Shown in pieces: positions 42,401 to 55,336 of a stretch of DNA of 64,000 nucleotides (position 1 is its first letter; every line of letters starts with the position of its first letter). A model generated the notes under the pieces. The model saw only the letters and a list, made by a program, of their open reading frames with translations. It was not told where the DNA came from and ran no database searches. Source of the stretch: Isoetes taiwanensis (lineage: Eukaryota; Streptophyta; Lycopodiopsida; Isoetales; Isoetaceae); the NCBI GenBank assembly GCA_021234155.1, contig JAJEKV010000574.1:78910-142909 (forward strand), given 5' to 3'. Both the position numbers and the translations under genes were made by a program.

Positions 42401-44660
42401 CTACTTCTCGCAAGGCGTGGCCGCGGGACATCGCCGCCGGGTCAAGTCGCATGGGCTGCTCTACTCCCTGTCCGCATTGAAATCTCCAAGAAGGACGGTG
42501 ACCTACCCAGCTAGCCGATGTTTGCCAGATGTCATCATATAGACGGACATTACGGGTCCATCCCTATCCGCGTCCGGGTGGCTGCGATAGAAGGTGTCTT
42601 TATGCTGCGTGAGGGAAATAATAAAGCGCCGTAAAAAGAGGGTTGCCACCGGTATTATGCACACGAACCCGGCAGGTTGCCAGGTTCGTCATTTAATACG
42701 GAGGGTGTACCGTGCCAAGGTTGTCCTAGTAGCAAGCCACTCCCCATGACCTGTCGTCTGCATGTGTATTGAGACCAGAAATGTTGGTAACCCCGCAAAT
42801 CGGGGCTTTAGGCTCAAAGATGCTCCCATGTCTCCATGAGGAAGATGAGATCCATACCGCTGCCCTGAAGGTCGACCGTCCCCTTACGCCAAGGGAAGCC
42901 TCGACACAATTCCATGAGACCCCCGAAGCACACAATTCCTATTTGTCGGGCCGGGGATGGTATCGCGCAACTCGAGTCAGCGGGGAGGGACGGGAAGCGA
43001 GGCCGAGTGGGAGAAGTAGATGGAAGCGAGGCGGCATGTGGTCAGAGGGCGTGGCCGCGAGGAGCGGTGGGAGTAGGAGCAGGAGAAGGGGGGCCGGGTA
43101 GTAGAAGCGTAATGTGGCCGCTAAATTTGTGGTTGGGCTGCGGGGTCCGCAGCAGTGATGGTAGGTCAGCTCTAAAAATGTGCATCCCGGGCCAACCAAG
43201 ACCAATCTGCGGCACCCCGCCTGCACGAATCCCCTCGACCACTAAGCCCCTGCCCTGCGGTGCCTCCTGCTGCGACGTGTGAGGGTCAGTCCCACGCATG
43301 GGGATGTCCCCTTCAAATATCCGCCCGGGCGCAATATGGCATCAAGACTGTGCATCATAGCCCGTGGATGAGGACAATGCGGTCCGCGCCGGGCACAGCC
43401 CCATGCCGCCGCCGCTCGAAAATGTGAATCGACCGGGGAATGTCATCCGTCGAGAATGTGTGTTGGATGTGGTGGGCTTAGACTCTCCCCGGCCGCTCTC
43501 GCATGCCTCGAACTACCAGTCAGGGCTCTCTCTCTCGCCAAGGCCCCCACGGAGTTAGGCTACCGGGGTCCAAGGTGGGCGGGCGGAGTCTTTGGGGGTG
43601 GTGGTGGTGGGCTGGGATGGCGTGGGAGGATCGAGTGTGGCTGGGATGGCGTGGAGTGGCCGGAGAGCGGCAAGTCGCGGCGGGGGCGTGCGGTGTGGAG
43701 GCTGGGGGGGATAGCGGCCCCGAGCCGCGTTCACCGGGGCGGAAGTCGGAGGACAGCTCTTGGAGCCCGCATTTGCTTGGCCATCTCCCTGCTGCAAGAC
43801 TGCCGCAGCTGACTATGAACCTCGGTGAGGGGAGACCCCGCCTGCAAATGCAGGATCGTTTTCGCAACCCCGAGCTCCGTGCCGAGTAGCGAGCGCAGCT
43901 CGAGCCCCGCAAAGACCTGCTGCCGAGGGCGGGCTTGCTGTTCCGGTCCTCACGAAGATCCCGGCCGCGGTTCTGGTCAGAAGCGACCACGCTGCTCCGA
44001 TGCCATGGTGGTGTGGCCTCTACCTCGGGGTTTGGTGACGGTGGACCATCGCCTCCCATTCGTGGCGCTCCCTCTCTGTGTCATGGTGTCAGGTGATGAA
44101 CCGCAGCCCAGGCGGCCCGCATGTCACGTGACCTCACCGCCTTTAGCTCCGAAGTGTGCAAGGCCAAGGCCATCTTTCCACCGGGCGGTCGCGGGTCTCA
44201 AACTGTGATACTCGGTTCTTCGACCGGGATTTGCCTTTTGAGCACATGGGATGCCGAGGACTCCATCTCCACCGGGCCATGCCGGCACCGCTAGCTTTGT
44301 TAACCTCAATCTAATTGTTAGCCTCCATTCCCGTTGGCGTGGCTCCATTTCTGCTTAGAAGGCGGGAGTTCCTATGTGGTCCGAGCAATTAATCCCTTCC
44401 GGCCGGGCTGGCCTGTTTGAGGGGCCTTAGCCTTAGCCCGAGCCTCCTTCTTCATGGAGGATGACTCTCCCTCGCCCATGATGGCTGATCGGGACCTGTT
44501 TCTGGCGGGCCCTCGCCTTTGGTTTCCTGTGCCGGCCCATCTTCCTCGTGGCCATGACTCCCAAAGTTTGAGGGGTCTCCGGCTGCGGAAAGGGTGCCTA
44601 GAATTGGTCGAGGGGACTCAAAGAATGCGGGCGAGCACCTTTTGGGTTAGTCAGCGGAAA
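39430..44660 (-). mobile_element. Long LINE copy E: Pro-rich region, endonuclease, reverse transcriptase, hairpin tail
   Basis: The 3' end is at left: a TTCC-type microsatellite (minus strand), GACGATAAAA, and the family hairpin at 39520-39570. Reading the minus strand from the right: a GC-rich Pro/Arg/Ser-rich part (44660-42950); APE-endonuclease-like DLIFLMETWEH near 42835 and MTGTIEG near 42270; RT sequence DHIFLRCEHRL and VDFAKGF (41190-41100); MAYAFCTGHPAKIIY and IAKTGVVLISLPSPH (40880-40690); YKYLGVEFPSS near 40630; then C-terminal sequence. The catalytic YADD region is disrupted near 40830. Frameshifts are dense, so it is inactive. It is the longest copy of the family here; the right limit is approximate. 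Confidence 0.8.
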
Positions 44661-45015
44661 CCCTAAGTGGTGGTGGGGGGTGTCGGTGTGTTTCTAGCGA
44701 GCCCAGAAGGAAGCCATTAAGAAACATACTAAAATTTTCTTACTTCACGAATAAAAATAAATATATGATTATGTGATGATATGAAGGGAGTTAAAAAAAG
44801 CTCTTTTCTAGGTCTCCCCATTCCACACGGGGGGAAAACGTATTAAAAGATTTCTCTTAAGCATGAATTCTAATTAAAGCTAAGTATGAAACATTAGCCT
44901 CTCATTGTGAAAGTGGCTATGATCATTGTAAAGTTAGGGGGGAAGGACCCACTTTAGCCATGTATGGTAGTTGGGGGCAGGTCCCAACTGAGTGTGTATA
45001 CGTTTCGCTAAAAAC
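44661..45015. other. Spacer
   Basis: No feature was recognised apart from the microsatellite that follows. Confidence 0.4.
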
Positions 45016-45043
45016 TCCATCCATCCATCCATCCATCCATCCC
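45016..45043 (+). repeat. CCAT microsatellite
   Basis: About seven CCAT units follow GTTTCGCTAAAAACT, with CT-rich sequence afterwards. The flank GCTAAAAACT resembles GCGTAAAAATACT before the 38656 array, so both may end the same kind of element. Confidence 0.85.
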
Positions 45044-46149
45044 TTCCCCTTCCCCCCTCCCCAATATATTGGATGTTCAATACACCAGCTGTTATAACCT
45101 ACTACATAATGCGTGCAACTCTGCCATTATAGTGACAATAAGGGTGAAAAATGAAAAGAGGTACTCTGCATTGGACTATGACCCAAATTAATTTATTCCA
45201 TCTTTCTGACATTGAATACACAGTCCCAAATAGAAGGACAGATGGATGAGACAAATTTCAAATCCAAAATTGGATTTATATAATTCCAAGTGGTTTCAGA
45301 GCTATGTGCAAGTTTTCATGCTCTATAATCTGCAAACGACACATCCTAAGTTGCATGTACAGGTAATGCATGATAAATCTCATTTGAATAGAAATAAAGA
45401 AGGTTTTGATTACTCAAAGCCAAAAGCATGCTTTAATATTGTCACACAGGCTTTGTTTCATCATCCTTTAGCTTCGCAAGCTGCAACAAATTTTTATTTC
45501 TACTGTGGGCTCTGGAAAAATGTGCATTCCATGTATGCTTGCTCGCAGAAGTGGATATGTGGCTAGGCAATTAGATGATAGTGGCTCTTCAAATAAGGTT
45601 TGCTTACTTAATTACTTTATACTTTCTTGTAGTATGAATGATGATAGGGAGAAATTTCAGAAATGCATGAATGATTATAAGAAGAAATTTCAAATTTTTT
45701 TTTTGCTTTGTAATAGTAAATAATATTATTGTGATGCCCTCAGACCCTCAGGTCCATCAACAAAAAATGAAACAATATTGTCAATAAAGGCTCACCCTTA
45801 CATGAGCAAAATTTCAGCCATTCTATATAGAGCTAAATATCTAGATTTAAAGTATTCACAAAGATATGTTACAAGCTACGATGGAGGATCTAACAAAAGC
45901 GAAAAAGAACCACATGCGATCTGGTGATCTTCTCGGATATGATCAAAGACTGAGCACCTTAGTAATACATGGGCAACATGCGCAAAAATAAAGCTCTCTT
46001 GCCACCCTTTGCTCTCCTCCTCTTTCAATTTATAGACAATGTGAACTAAGTCTCAATCTAGCAATGAGTTGCCATTTTTTGCGACTAAGCTCCACCTTTA
46101 GATAGGCCTGCTCTTCATAGAATTCCATAGCGTTAACTTCTTGTCCACA
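45044..46149. other. AT-rich DNA
   Basis: Open stretches at 45246-45566 have no recognised domain. The rightmost part may be the 3' region of the LINE listed next. Confidence 0.4.
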
Positions 46150-49100
46150 ACTGTTTACTCCAAGATCATCATTTGGCCACAACTTCTGTGAAATGCAATT
46201 ATCAATGCATGCAATCCAACATCTATGTTTGGGAGATCATCAAGATCAATACCCCAAAATGTAGGCCACTCTATAAGATGTCTATACCTTCCAGCATGAC
46301 TATGTGTTTGAGACTTTTGCAAAGAATGCTTGGGTAACCTTTCATCGTCCATGCTCTATATTCTTTGATAGTAGGTGAGAGTCTGAAATAAGGCTTCTAC
46401 CTATAGTGGATACAATGTTGTCTCTGCTAATAACATCTCATAGGGAGTTTGGATTTTCACCCCTAACACTTTTAATAGAAATCTCTTTTGATCTGTTCAA
46501 ACAAAAACTTCAATTTCTTTCCATTTTACCCTAGTCAAACTGGACCCTCAAGCTGGACAACTATAAAGCAGGACAACTATAAAGCACAACTGCTTGCACC
46601 AACACTTTAAACATAAGCCTTCGAAGAGATGAGCACCAAATATATCGTTGTCGCCACATGCTAAAAGAATGATACAAAGTCCCAAGACCCCCACTTATCT
46701 GCTTTCCTACCCCCATTACCTATCTGCGGTCATTTGAATCAATCCCTAATTATTTATATTGTTTTACCTGTTCTAGGATTTCACCATTAAAATTGTCGCT
46801 GTGTCTCGAGATTCGTGAACCATCACCTTTATTTTAGTTTTATTCACTTTCATACAAGTGTTCTTTGCCAAAATTGCTCAAGCACATGTACCAGATGCTA
46901 CAAACCTGTTTTAGTCCTAGAGACAAGTATAACATTATCAGTATAAAACAAAAGCCCCAAAATGTAATCATTAATCTTCACTCCCACATTTTCTTTTACT
47001 AGCCATGCTTCAAGCTCGTCAATGAAGAGACCAAAAAGTGTGGGCTACATAGGACATCTATGTTTCACGTCAATATTAGTCTCCATCTTCTCTAAACCAT
47101 TTAGAGGAAATGTTAGTTCCACCAACACTCTCTCATACAGTCGTGCAATTGCCTGCATAGTAGGATTGGCACCCCCAAATTCTCCAAGCGTGTCTCTAGT
47201 TTACTACGAGACACTCTATCAAATGCCTTCGTAAAGTCTACAAAATAGCAACATAGTGCGTGGCCTGCACCTTTAGCTCCTTCTGCTATGACTTGTGAGG
47301 TCACTAAGTGATCAATACTAGAGTGATCCCTTCTAGATCCTGCTTGGCATAAAGCTTGCACCCCCTATAAGTCTGTCCAACTTGCAATCTTTCTCTCCAA
47401 TATAGCCCCAAAAAGCTTAACCATTATACTACTATCATAATAGTGCAGTAATTCTAAATACAACCTGGATCTCCAGCCTTCAGGATAGTCACTATCCTGT
47501 TCATGCACCATTGGTTAGGAAAACTAGTATTAAGAGCCAAGTTAAACAACTCATCTATTTTAGCATGCAATGTCTCCCTTCCCCATTTAAGCATCTCAAC
47601 GGCAGAGCTACATTACGAGCTTTCCCATTTGCCACCTTTTGCAAAGATATCTTCACATCCTCAACATCACATATGTCAGGCACATCAACAGGTGCTAAAT
47701 CCATAGGAGCTTGTTCTGGTAGTATAGTCCTCGCGAGCAAAATCCAATAGCTCATGCCTACTAAAGTCACCTGCATCAGAAATTGAAGTTTTTAATTTAT
47801 TCTAAAATTCCTTGAGAGAATGTTAAAGTTCATATGCAAGCTTCTCTTGCTATTATTTTTTTCAGATTACTTCTTTTCTCATTGTAATCTTCTAAAATCG
47901 TTTCCTAGCTTCTGAATTTGCATGATTTCAATAAAAGCCACGTTTGACTTGCCCACATTCGTCATCCCAACATGGTTGGTGCTTTTGAAAGTGCAAACTA
48001 CCCTTAATCCTCCCGAACTCATTAGTTGCCACTTTCGATATTGTGTTCATAAACAATGCATTTTTAACAGACAAATCCCCTGACCATTCAAGATTGGAGA
48101 GCATTCTCCATCTCTATTGTATAATCCCCTGCTTTTTCCCATTTATACATCAACTTGCCTTGTTGAACATTTAGAGTAGCTATTTTTATGATCAGAGATA
48201 GATTATATTTTATAGCCGCATGATTTGATTCAGGTTCTGCCTCCACTCAAAAGCAATCCACAAGCCTCAACCAAGTTGTATTCCCCATCAAAGAGTCTAC
48301 TATGCTAGCTCGTTGCAGGAGAATGCATGTCATAGCCCCAAAGAAATTTAGCGATACTTTAAAAAATCACCATATCAGATGATTCACAAAGCCGAAGCAC
48401 AATATTTCCCATATTATCTTCAAAAAACCTTTGTCAACTTGCTAATTCCATCTCATGTACAGATAGTTCTTGAAGCGATAGATCTCTTATCCCTTTCAAC
48501 TTGATACTTGCTTGACTTTGAGCAATTTGGCCATTAAAATCCCCAGCCACAAATACTGGACCTCTTAACTTAAATTTAGCAAGATGAATGAATGGATCCT
48601 CTGAGGAAATACTTGATTGCTTATACACAGAATTGGTGGAGAAAAATAAACCACTGAAAATGTATATTATAATTTGATGTCTGATTTTCAACTACATATA
48701 TTGTTTATACTCAATACTTTTATACAGCTTGAGCGTATTGTGTGCGAATACCAGGCAATGCCACCAAACCTCTGCCCCTTCCTATACCATTCATATTCCA
48801 TACCTATTCAATCTATGCAAAACCTGGTAAGTTTTCTAATGTGCCCATCTCATGATCCCAAGTTTCTAATAAAACTAGAAAATCCACAACTTCTAACAAA
48901 GATGCAATTGAAACATGTTTGCCATTCACATTCCATATCACACACCTGAGGATCTCACATCAATACTCTATTTTCTTTTATCCAAATCTTACCTCCCTGG
49001 ATGTACGCATATTTTCCTTTATCCTTGTCAGCTCGCACTTTCTGCAATTTATCTTAGAACTCATCTTGCTGATGTTGTTGCATCATATCATCATTTAGCC

Positions 49101-49470
49101 AAAGTTTTTGTCCTTTAAGTACGCTCCTATTAAACGTGAGCCTGTAGGTTTTGGAATCTAATGTTAATTAGCCTCTGCTTATTCTCTTGTTTTCTTTCCC
49201 ACATGAAAGCAACTGATAAAACCTAGATCATGGAGATGCATGATATTATCAAATTGGCAACTGCTTTGTTCACATCAAAAGGCCCGAGCTTAACATTCAA
49301 TTTCTTATTTGCATGGGCTTGCTCTTCTCTAAAAAGAGTATTGACATAAGATTCCACATGTTCAACACTTTTCTCAACTTTACCACCTGCGTCTGCATTT
49401 TCTTGATCAATTTTCATCTGCTCCATGTGATTTCCAATGGCACTAAGTTGATCTTTCACGAATTCCAATT
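46150..49470 (-). mobile_element. Second LINE family: coiled-coil ORF, endonuclease, reverse transcriptase
   Basis: Minus strand from right to left: a coiled-coil frame (49468-49223: EFVKDQLSAIGNHMEQMKID), possibly the end of ORF1; APE-type GPVFVAGDFNGQI (about 48560-48520); RT SIDHLVTSQVI and CYFVDFTKAFDRVSRSKLET (47361-47113); PTLFGLFIDELEAWLVKENV (47050-46990); and the catalytic position FYTDN, where YADD is expected (about 46950). A frame at 46352-46155 (GRYRHLIEWPTFWGIDLDDL) may be the C-terminal part. The FVDFTKAF and endonuclease motifs fix the class. Stops, frameshifts and the lost catalytic Asp make it inactive. It lacks the hairpin tail of the other family. Confidence 0.75.
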
Positions 49471-50129
49471 CATTGTTTGCAGAGATGAGCTCCTTCTTTA
49501 AGCTTCCAATTTTCTTCCTTCAATTGATGTACCTGTCTTACAACTGTTTTTTGTTTGCATCTTCAACAACTTTTCTGGCATCCTCCACATCCCATCGTGC
49601 TTGGAAAAGAGGCATAAAGCTCTCAATTCTGTCTAGAATGGCTTTTTGTGCCATATTCAACTTCTGCCTGTGCTATGGAGAAAGTACTTTATTTCTTTAC
49701 CTATTGTAGTAGTTATTATGTATAATTTTATTGCTCAAAAGGAACAACTTCTATCACGAATTGCAAATGCTTCTTATATGTTAATTGTGGGTTGTACTTC
49801 TATATGATGCTGAGATTATATGCTCATATATGACCTGATATGTTTCTATTACTGCATTTATCATCTCTTGTTTTGTTCATGATAGTCATGTTTATGCAAA
49901 ATAAAAACTAGCTTTAGTTATTTCTTGTCGTATACAAGCTAGTGTTTTGCTACAAGAGTGCATTTCTCTGTCTAATATTCTTCTTTCCTTACTCAATTGC
50001 AACACTTTTATCTTTCTTTCAAACTTTGCTTTTGGTGTCTTTATGTGTATGGTTCCAATTTGGTTAACAGAATATGGGCGTGAATAACTTACATGAAGAT
50101 CTTGTAGATTTTTGCCACTGTTAATTTTA
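49471..50129. other. Probable LINE 5' remnants and AT-rich DNA
   Basis: Minus-strand coiled-coil-like sequence may continue to about 49700 (pieces with CEDARKVVEDANKKQL character). Nothing was recognised beyond that. Confidence 0.35.
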
Positions 50130-53100
50130 TGATTTGCTTTGGACCGTTATTTACATTCCCATCGATCCGAGCCATCGGATCGCCATTCTGGGAAGGGACG
50201 AGCGCCTATATTAGGCCATTTCCATTTTGGCTCGGTTATCGGCGTCTTCTCACAGCAGCTTCCTTCCTTCTCGTAGCTTCCCTCTTCTTTTCCTGCTCCT
50301 CCTTTAGTGTTTCTTCTCACTTTTCCACTTCCTTACACTATTCTACTCTTGGATTCCCACTATAGCAGTACATACTTGGTTGTTAGCAGACGCATTGTAG
50401 CAGGTGCCAGAGAATTTGGTAGCGGGCATCCTGTAGCAGCAGGTACAATGGAAGCTTTATTCTTCTCTTTCTATGCATGCATGTTGGTTTCGCGGTTGTT
50501 TCTTAGTGATCCTCGAATTTGGAGAAGGATGTTCTACATGCTAAGCATACATATTGGTTTTGAGTTTTATCGATTGAATGCATGTCCGATGCATTTGTGA
50601 GTTGATGCTCTTGGTTTTTCATACCTTTTGCTTCGTAGTTTCATTCAATCCAGGGCTAGTTCGAGGGGGCGTGGACTCCCGTCATATAGACGATCCGGGG
50701 GTACAGAGTGCAGCCATGTTTTGGCGAGATCTTGGACTTGTGCAGTGATATTGCGTTTTGGTTCCAAAATAACGATGCTTCATGCAATCGGCATGCCATG
50801 CAGAAGCCCATTCCCAGCTTTTTCCTCTTCGTCTGGCATGCCAAGGCGTCTCCTTTGATCAATCTTTCTCCTCCCACGATCTAGTCTAAGCAAAGCATGG
50901 CGAATCTCTGGCTCCTTTATTGAGCTTGCGGATTTCTAACTAGTTTATTTTACTGGCTGGATTGTTTTGCTGACCTCGGATGCAGGCACAGAGAGGGCGA
51001 GTGCACTTACGCAGGATATTGTTCTGCCTGATCAAGATCCGGCTACAGCGACGGAGGTTTTGTCTACGAACGCTGGGCATTTTGGAAGGAGCCCTTTTTC
51101 GCATCAGATGGAGAGGATTGGGCGTTTCGACCCGGGTAAGTCGGCAACCGGGCCCTCGTTATCAGTTCCATTCAGGCTGGGCTTTGTAAGCCTATTCCGC
51201 TTGCATCAGCCTCCTTATTTGCCACGACGTCTGAGGTAATCTCTTAACTTTGCTTTGGTTTTAATACCTTATTCTGGTAGTTTCCGGTTTTCCTCCATTT
51301 GGCTAAGCGATTCCTTTATCTCCATCTTCTGGCGAGATTTTACGGCATCAACCAACTTCAAACGGTTTTCCGGTTTGAACCCATCCCCGACTCCTTTTTT
51401 GTCGCCCCTATTCTCCGCCTTCTACTTTCTTTGCTCGCCCTTTTTCTAGCTTGCGATTGGCTTGCCACTTCCTGCTTTCAGGCTTCTTGCATAAGGGGGC
51501 ATCGATCTTTGAATTTCTTCTTCCGATTTCCTTCCATGCGCCAGCCTACACCCAACGCCTTGATGCCGAAGTTGCTTTCATGCTTCCGCTTATACCAAAA
51601 CTCACCAAGGGGATCTACCTAATCTTATTCTGCTTTTTGTGGAAGGGATACATTCGCCTCAGATCCCTCCTAGATATGTATTGTTATTATTCTTAACCTT
51701 GCTTCCGGCTATGCCATATTTATGTTGTTTCGGTATTGTATCTCTTTTCGGCCTTTCCTAAGTTGTGATAGCCTTATGCGTGTCCATCGGTGTGCCATCT
51801 CGTTGTTTAAGATATGATATTGCTACTAGACGGGTGGATGTCATCTCATTGTTTCAATTATTATGGATTGACTTGGGTAGATGTCTATCAATTGGGTGCA
51901 TTTGTTGGCTTGCTCTTGAGCTAAGGGTTAGTCTCCGGGTTTCGTGAGTTTGCAAAAGTATTCTATATGTTGGGGTTTTGCTTAAGGGTATGTAGAGGCG
52001 TTTTTGTTCGATCATCTTCTACGCCAAAGTCCCATTTGTAGCATTTCTTACAACTATTGTTTTCTTAGGATTGTTCTTGTGCATGACACGTGCAATTTCT
52101 TCTCGTTTCTAGGCATCCATAGAGTGATTGCCTCGCTATTTTGTGCTTCCGGCATTATTTGGGATTTTCGGGGTATATTTACTCTTATGTATGGTGTTTT
52201 GGCATGGTTTTTAATTAGTACTTGGCGGTGTTTTTATAATGATGTCTTTTTGCAAGTATACATTGTTCTTGTTGGTCATTTGTGGCATCTTGACCGGGAA
52301 ATGGTATACTTGATTTCTTTATCCGGTGTTTGCCCATATTAGCCTAATTTGGTCCTAATTAATCTTTGAATAATTATTTTCATTGTGATATCGGTTGTTG
52401 CTCTTATACTTTACGCGCCTCATTGGATACTTACGCGACATTCGCTTTTTCTACACGTTGTTTGCATGTTCATTCACATATTTCTATGGGTTTTCTTTCG
52501 CTTTGATCTATACGTCAAGTTGAATTTCACCAAATTTCTTACTCCCAGCTCTTCTTCTCTCGTGGCTTCCCTCTTCCATACCTTTTTTGCTTCTCCTTTG
52601 CTTACCTTGCCCGATCCTTTCTAGCTTCTTCTCCAAGTAGATCATGCTGCGGTCTCTTTTCGATTCATCGTTGACGCTTTCCTCTATATGCTACTGCGAC
52701 TTGCGTGGATGCATGGATTTTTCCTATGCTCCATGCTCCTTGCAGCGTAGAATCTGGTATGAGCTTGGCCATTTAGCGTGCCTCTCCGTGTATGAGCTTG
52801 GCCATTTAAGCGTGCCTCTGCGCAGGTTGGCTTCGGACTTCAAGGCGTTTCATTTCACCCTGCTCCACTTGTTTCTAAGGATGGTTGTTTTCAAATTTTT
52901 GGCCGGGTCGACCCTTGTTTCTTGTTTGTTATTTTCGTTTCTTTTTCTCAACGAATGTATTTACTGATTGGGCCATGTCGGTTCAGCCGATTGCTCTTCT
53001 TCCCTTTGCCTGGAGGTGCAGAGATACCACGATGGCACGCGATATATGGTTTGCTCTTACCTTTTTTCTCCGTGGATGTGGCTACTAATAGGCAAAGAAC

Positions 53101-54489
53101 AAACATGCTTTCAGCTTTTGTATAATTTCCTAGAACGCCATCGATCCTCTCCCATGAAATTCACCGCTCTGGCCGAGCTTCATATGGGATCAATCTTGTT
53201 TTTGCTCGGGTGTTTGGCTCCTTTTGCTTTGTTGCACACTATTCTCGCTTCTGCAGGTTTGGGGCTTTGCATGCATCTCCATTCATTCCGGGCCATGGTT
53301 TTGCTCTCCGTGTGCACTTTCGATCTCGGAGCGGGATGCAATGTTCGCATCGTGTTGTAGCTTTGGACCCCCGTAAGTATCCCTGTATGTTTCTCTTTTT
53401 CGGATTTCCCACGTAAAGATTTGAAATTTGTTTTGTTAACTTGTTTGGCGTTTGTATGTTCCAATGTGGCACTTGTTTCGCGGGGCTCGGGTTCGTCCAT
53501 GTCTCTTCGCCTTTTATGTTTCCTTAGCTCACAATTTTTATATTGTTCAAGTCGCTTTTATGTTTTAGTTATTTGCCTACATGTGGATTGGGTTTGGTAT
53601 TTGCATTTAATTATGGGTTTGGCATCTTCTTCTCATTTGTGCTTCTTTGGGATTTTTTTCGACTCTCTGATTGGATCATCTCATTTATCTAGCGTTTGTT
53701 CCTCTTTTTTCAACATATTTTCTCCATCGGTTACTATTTATCTTATGCTCCCTATTTTACTTATCATGGCCTTTTCATAGCCTTTGATTTTTTATAATGG
53801 TTACATAGGTTATATCCTCGGAGGGAATTACGAGTCACATTTACCTTATATTTTCTATCATTTGGGTGTCCCTTTTCTTTTTCCTATGCGGGGTTTTCGA
53901 TTGTTATGTTTTTCTCATGTCTTATTCATAATTGCATTAGAATATGAGGCATCTAGGGGCTTTTGTTTTAGGGGGTGGTTTTTCCCTCCCATGTTCTCTC
54001 TTTCGTATGTTACCTTTGCCGAGTTGATGGACATCTAGTTTTTATATATGTGACATTATCCTTTCAATTTGAGGCTTTTTCATGGTTGTTTTCGGATTTT
54101 TCTTCTTTGCACTTGTGTTTTTATCGTGGATTCGATGCACCATACTATTTAAATGGGGGTCTATGCTCTCCTCGCGTTGTTTTTCTCTTGTTTATGTTCT
54201 CGCTCACTTTTTACCTCGTTTTTTAGATCTTGTGGTCGCGTTTACTTGGGATGTTGTCTTGTTTTTCATAATTCTACTGCTAGTCTCTTGGTTTATTTTT
54301 TTTTATTGCCCATAGATTTGTGGCCACCATCTTTTTGCAATTGTGTTTTTGATGTCGATGTAACTAGGGGGTTTTGTAATCGGGTTCTTCATTTGGTTGT
54401 GTATATTTTTACATTTTTAGTTTTAATTGCCGTGGTTTCTTTTTTATTGTTAGTCTTGCGCCTCCGGGTATGTGACTATTCATCATGAT
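50130..54489. other. T-rich region without a recognised gene
   Basis: The plus strand is strongly T-rich, with C/T-rich leader-like segments. A block at about 50255-50310 (CTTCTCGTAGCTTCCCTCTT) recurs at about 52553-52610 (CTCTCGTGGCTTCCCTCTT). At 50985-51134 a splice-acceptor-like GATGCAG leads into an open stretch (TERASALTQDIVLPDQDPAT) that ends at a GGTAAGT donor. A second donor-like CCGTAAGT lies near 53371. The many open frames are a by-product of low A content and show no domains. It could be a decayed element with intron-rich genes. Confidence 0.4.
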
Positions 54490-54890
54490 TTGTACTGAGT
54501 CAAGCTCAAGGATCCTCGACGGGGTACCGGGCGGACATCCAAGGCTCATGAAGACTGGGCAGCAGACCACGATCAAAAGCACATGAAGGGTTGCCAACAA
54601 GAGGCGCTCGGAGACAAGTAAGTGACGGCCCGCCACCGCCGTCGGCGTGATTCTAGGCACTTCAAGAGGCACCGCCAAACATTCAGAAATCGGGCCTCCT
54701 TCCGGGAGTCGGCATGAGATCAGTCGAGTGTCTATATTGGGCCCAAGGCCATTGTACTATATATATGAGTAGAGCTAGCACATGAGTTTTTAGATGAGTT
54801 TTGAGTCTTGTCTCCTTTCGGTTTTTCTCTCTATTGCGAGAGCTCATGTATTTTCATCATTGATATCAAGGAAGCTTATTATCTTTCTCT
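54490..54890 (+). promoter_or_regulatory. Probable 5' LTR / promoter region of the gypsy element
   Basis: A TATA-type box (ACTATATATATGAG, 54756-54769) lies about 90 bp before a T/C-rich segment typical of R-U5. Protein-coding gag begins about 500 bp later. The exact LTR borders were not determined because no second copy is visible. Confidence 0.4.
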
Positions 54891-55336
54891 CATTTGTTAC
54901 TGTTTTCTTCTTTTCTTCTCTTCTTACAAAATCCAGCGTGACATAGTCCGGACTCTCTGTTAGATCCACGGTCCTCCTGTTTGTCTTCAGAGTTCCGAAC
55001 CAAGACCCAAACAACATCGCCCATTTGCGGGATTCTATCCTATCCTGCTTTACATCGCCATATACGTAAAGTAATTTCACGCGGAAGAACTCCCTTTTCT
55101 CGGGCGGCCTCTGGCTTGGGCGCCATCGGTCCGGAACCGACCGCGACATGTATGGATCTCGCTTATGACATAGAGGCCATCTTGGTCCTAGGCTCGCTGG
55201 TCGGCCACCCACCCCTCGTGTCCGGGAAGTCGGTTCCGCCCCAAAGCGTGCAAACATTGCTCACAACCTCGGTCCCTCATCACTATCGGAGCCTTATCCG
55301 GCTCAACCTTCTCAACCGTACTTTCACACCCCCAAC

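Noticed and set aside
43520-44208. Long frames on both strands in GC-rich DNA
   Set aside because: Openness on both strands reflects few AT-rich stop codons. The region lies in the 5' part of the minus-strand LINE and shows no conserved motif beyond Pro/Arg richness.
38656-45043. The two CATC/CCAT arrays as tails of the hairpin LINE family
   Set aside because: Neither array is preceded by GACGATAAAA or the hairpin, so they cannot be assigned to that family, though they may share another source.
50130-54488. Many long frames encoding membrane-like proteins in the T-rich region
   Set aside because: T-rich codons read as Phe, Leu and Cys and give false hydrophobic proteins. Overlapping frames are equally open and no domain fits.
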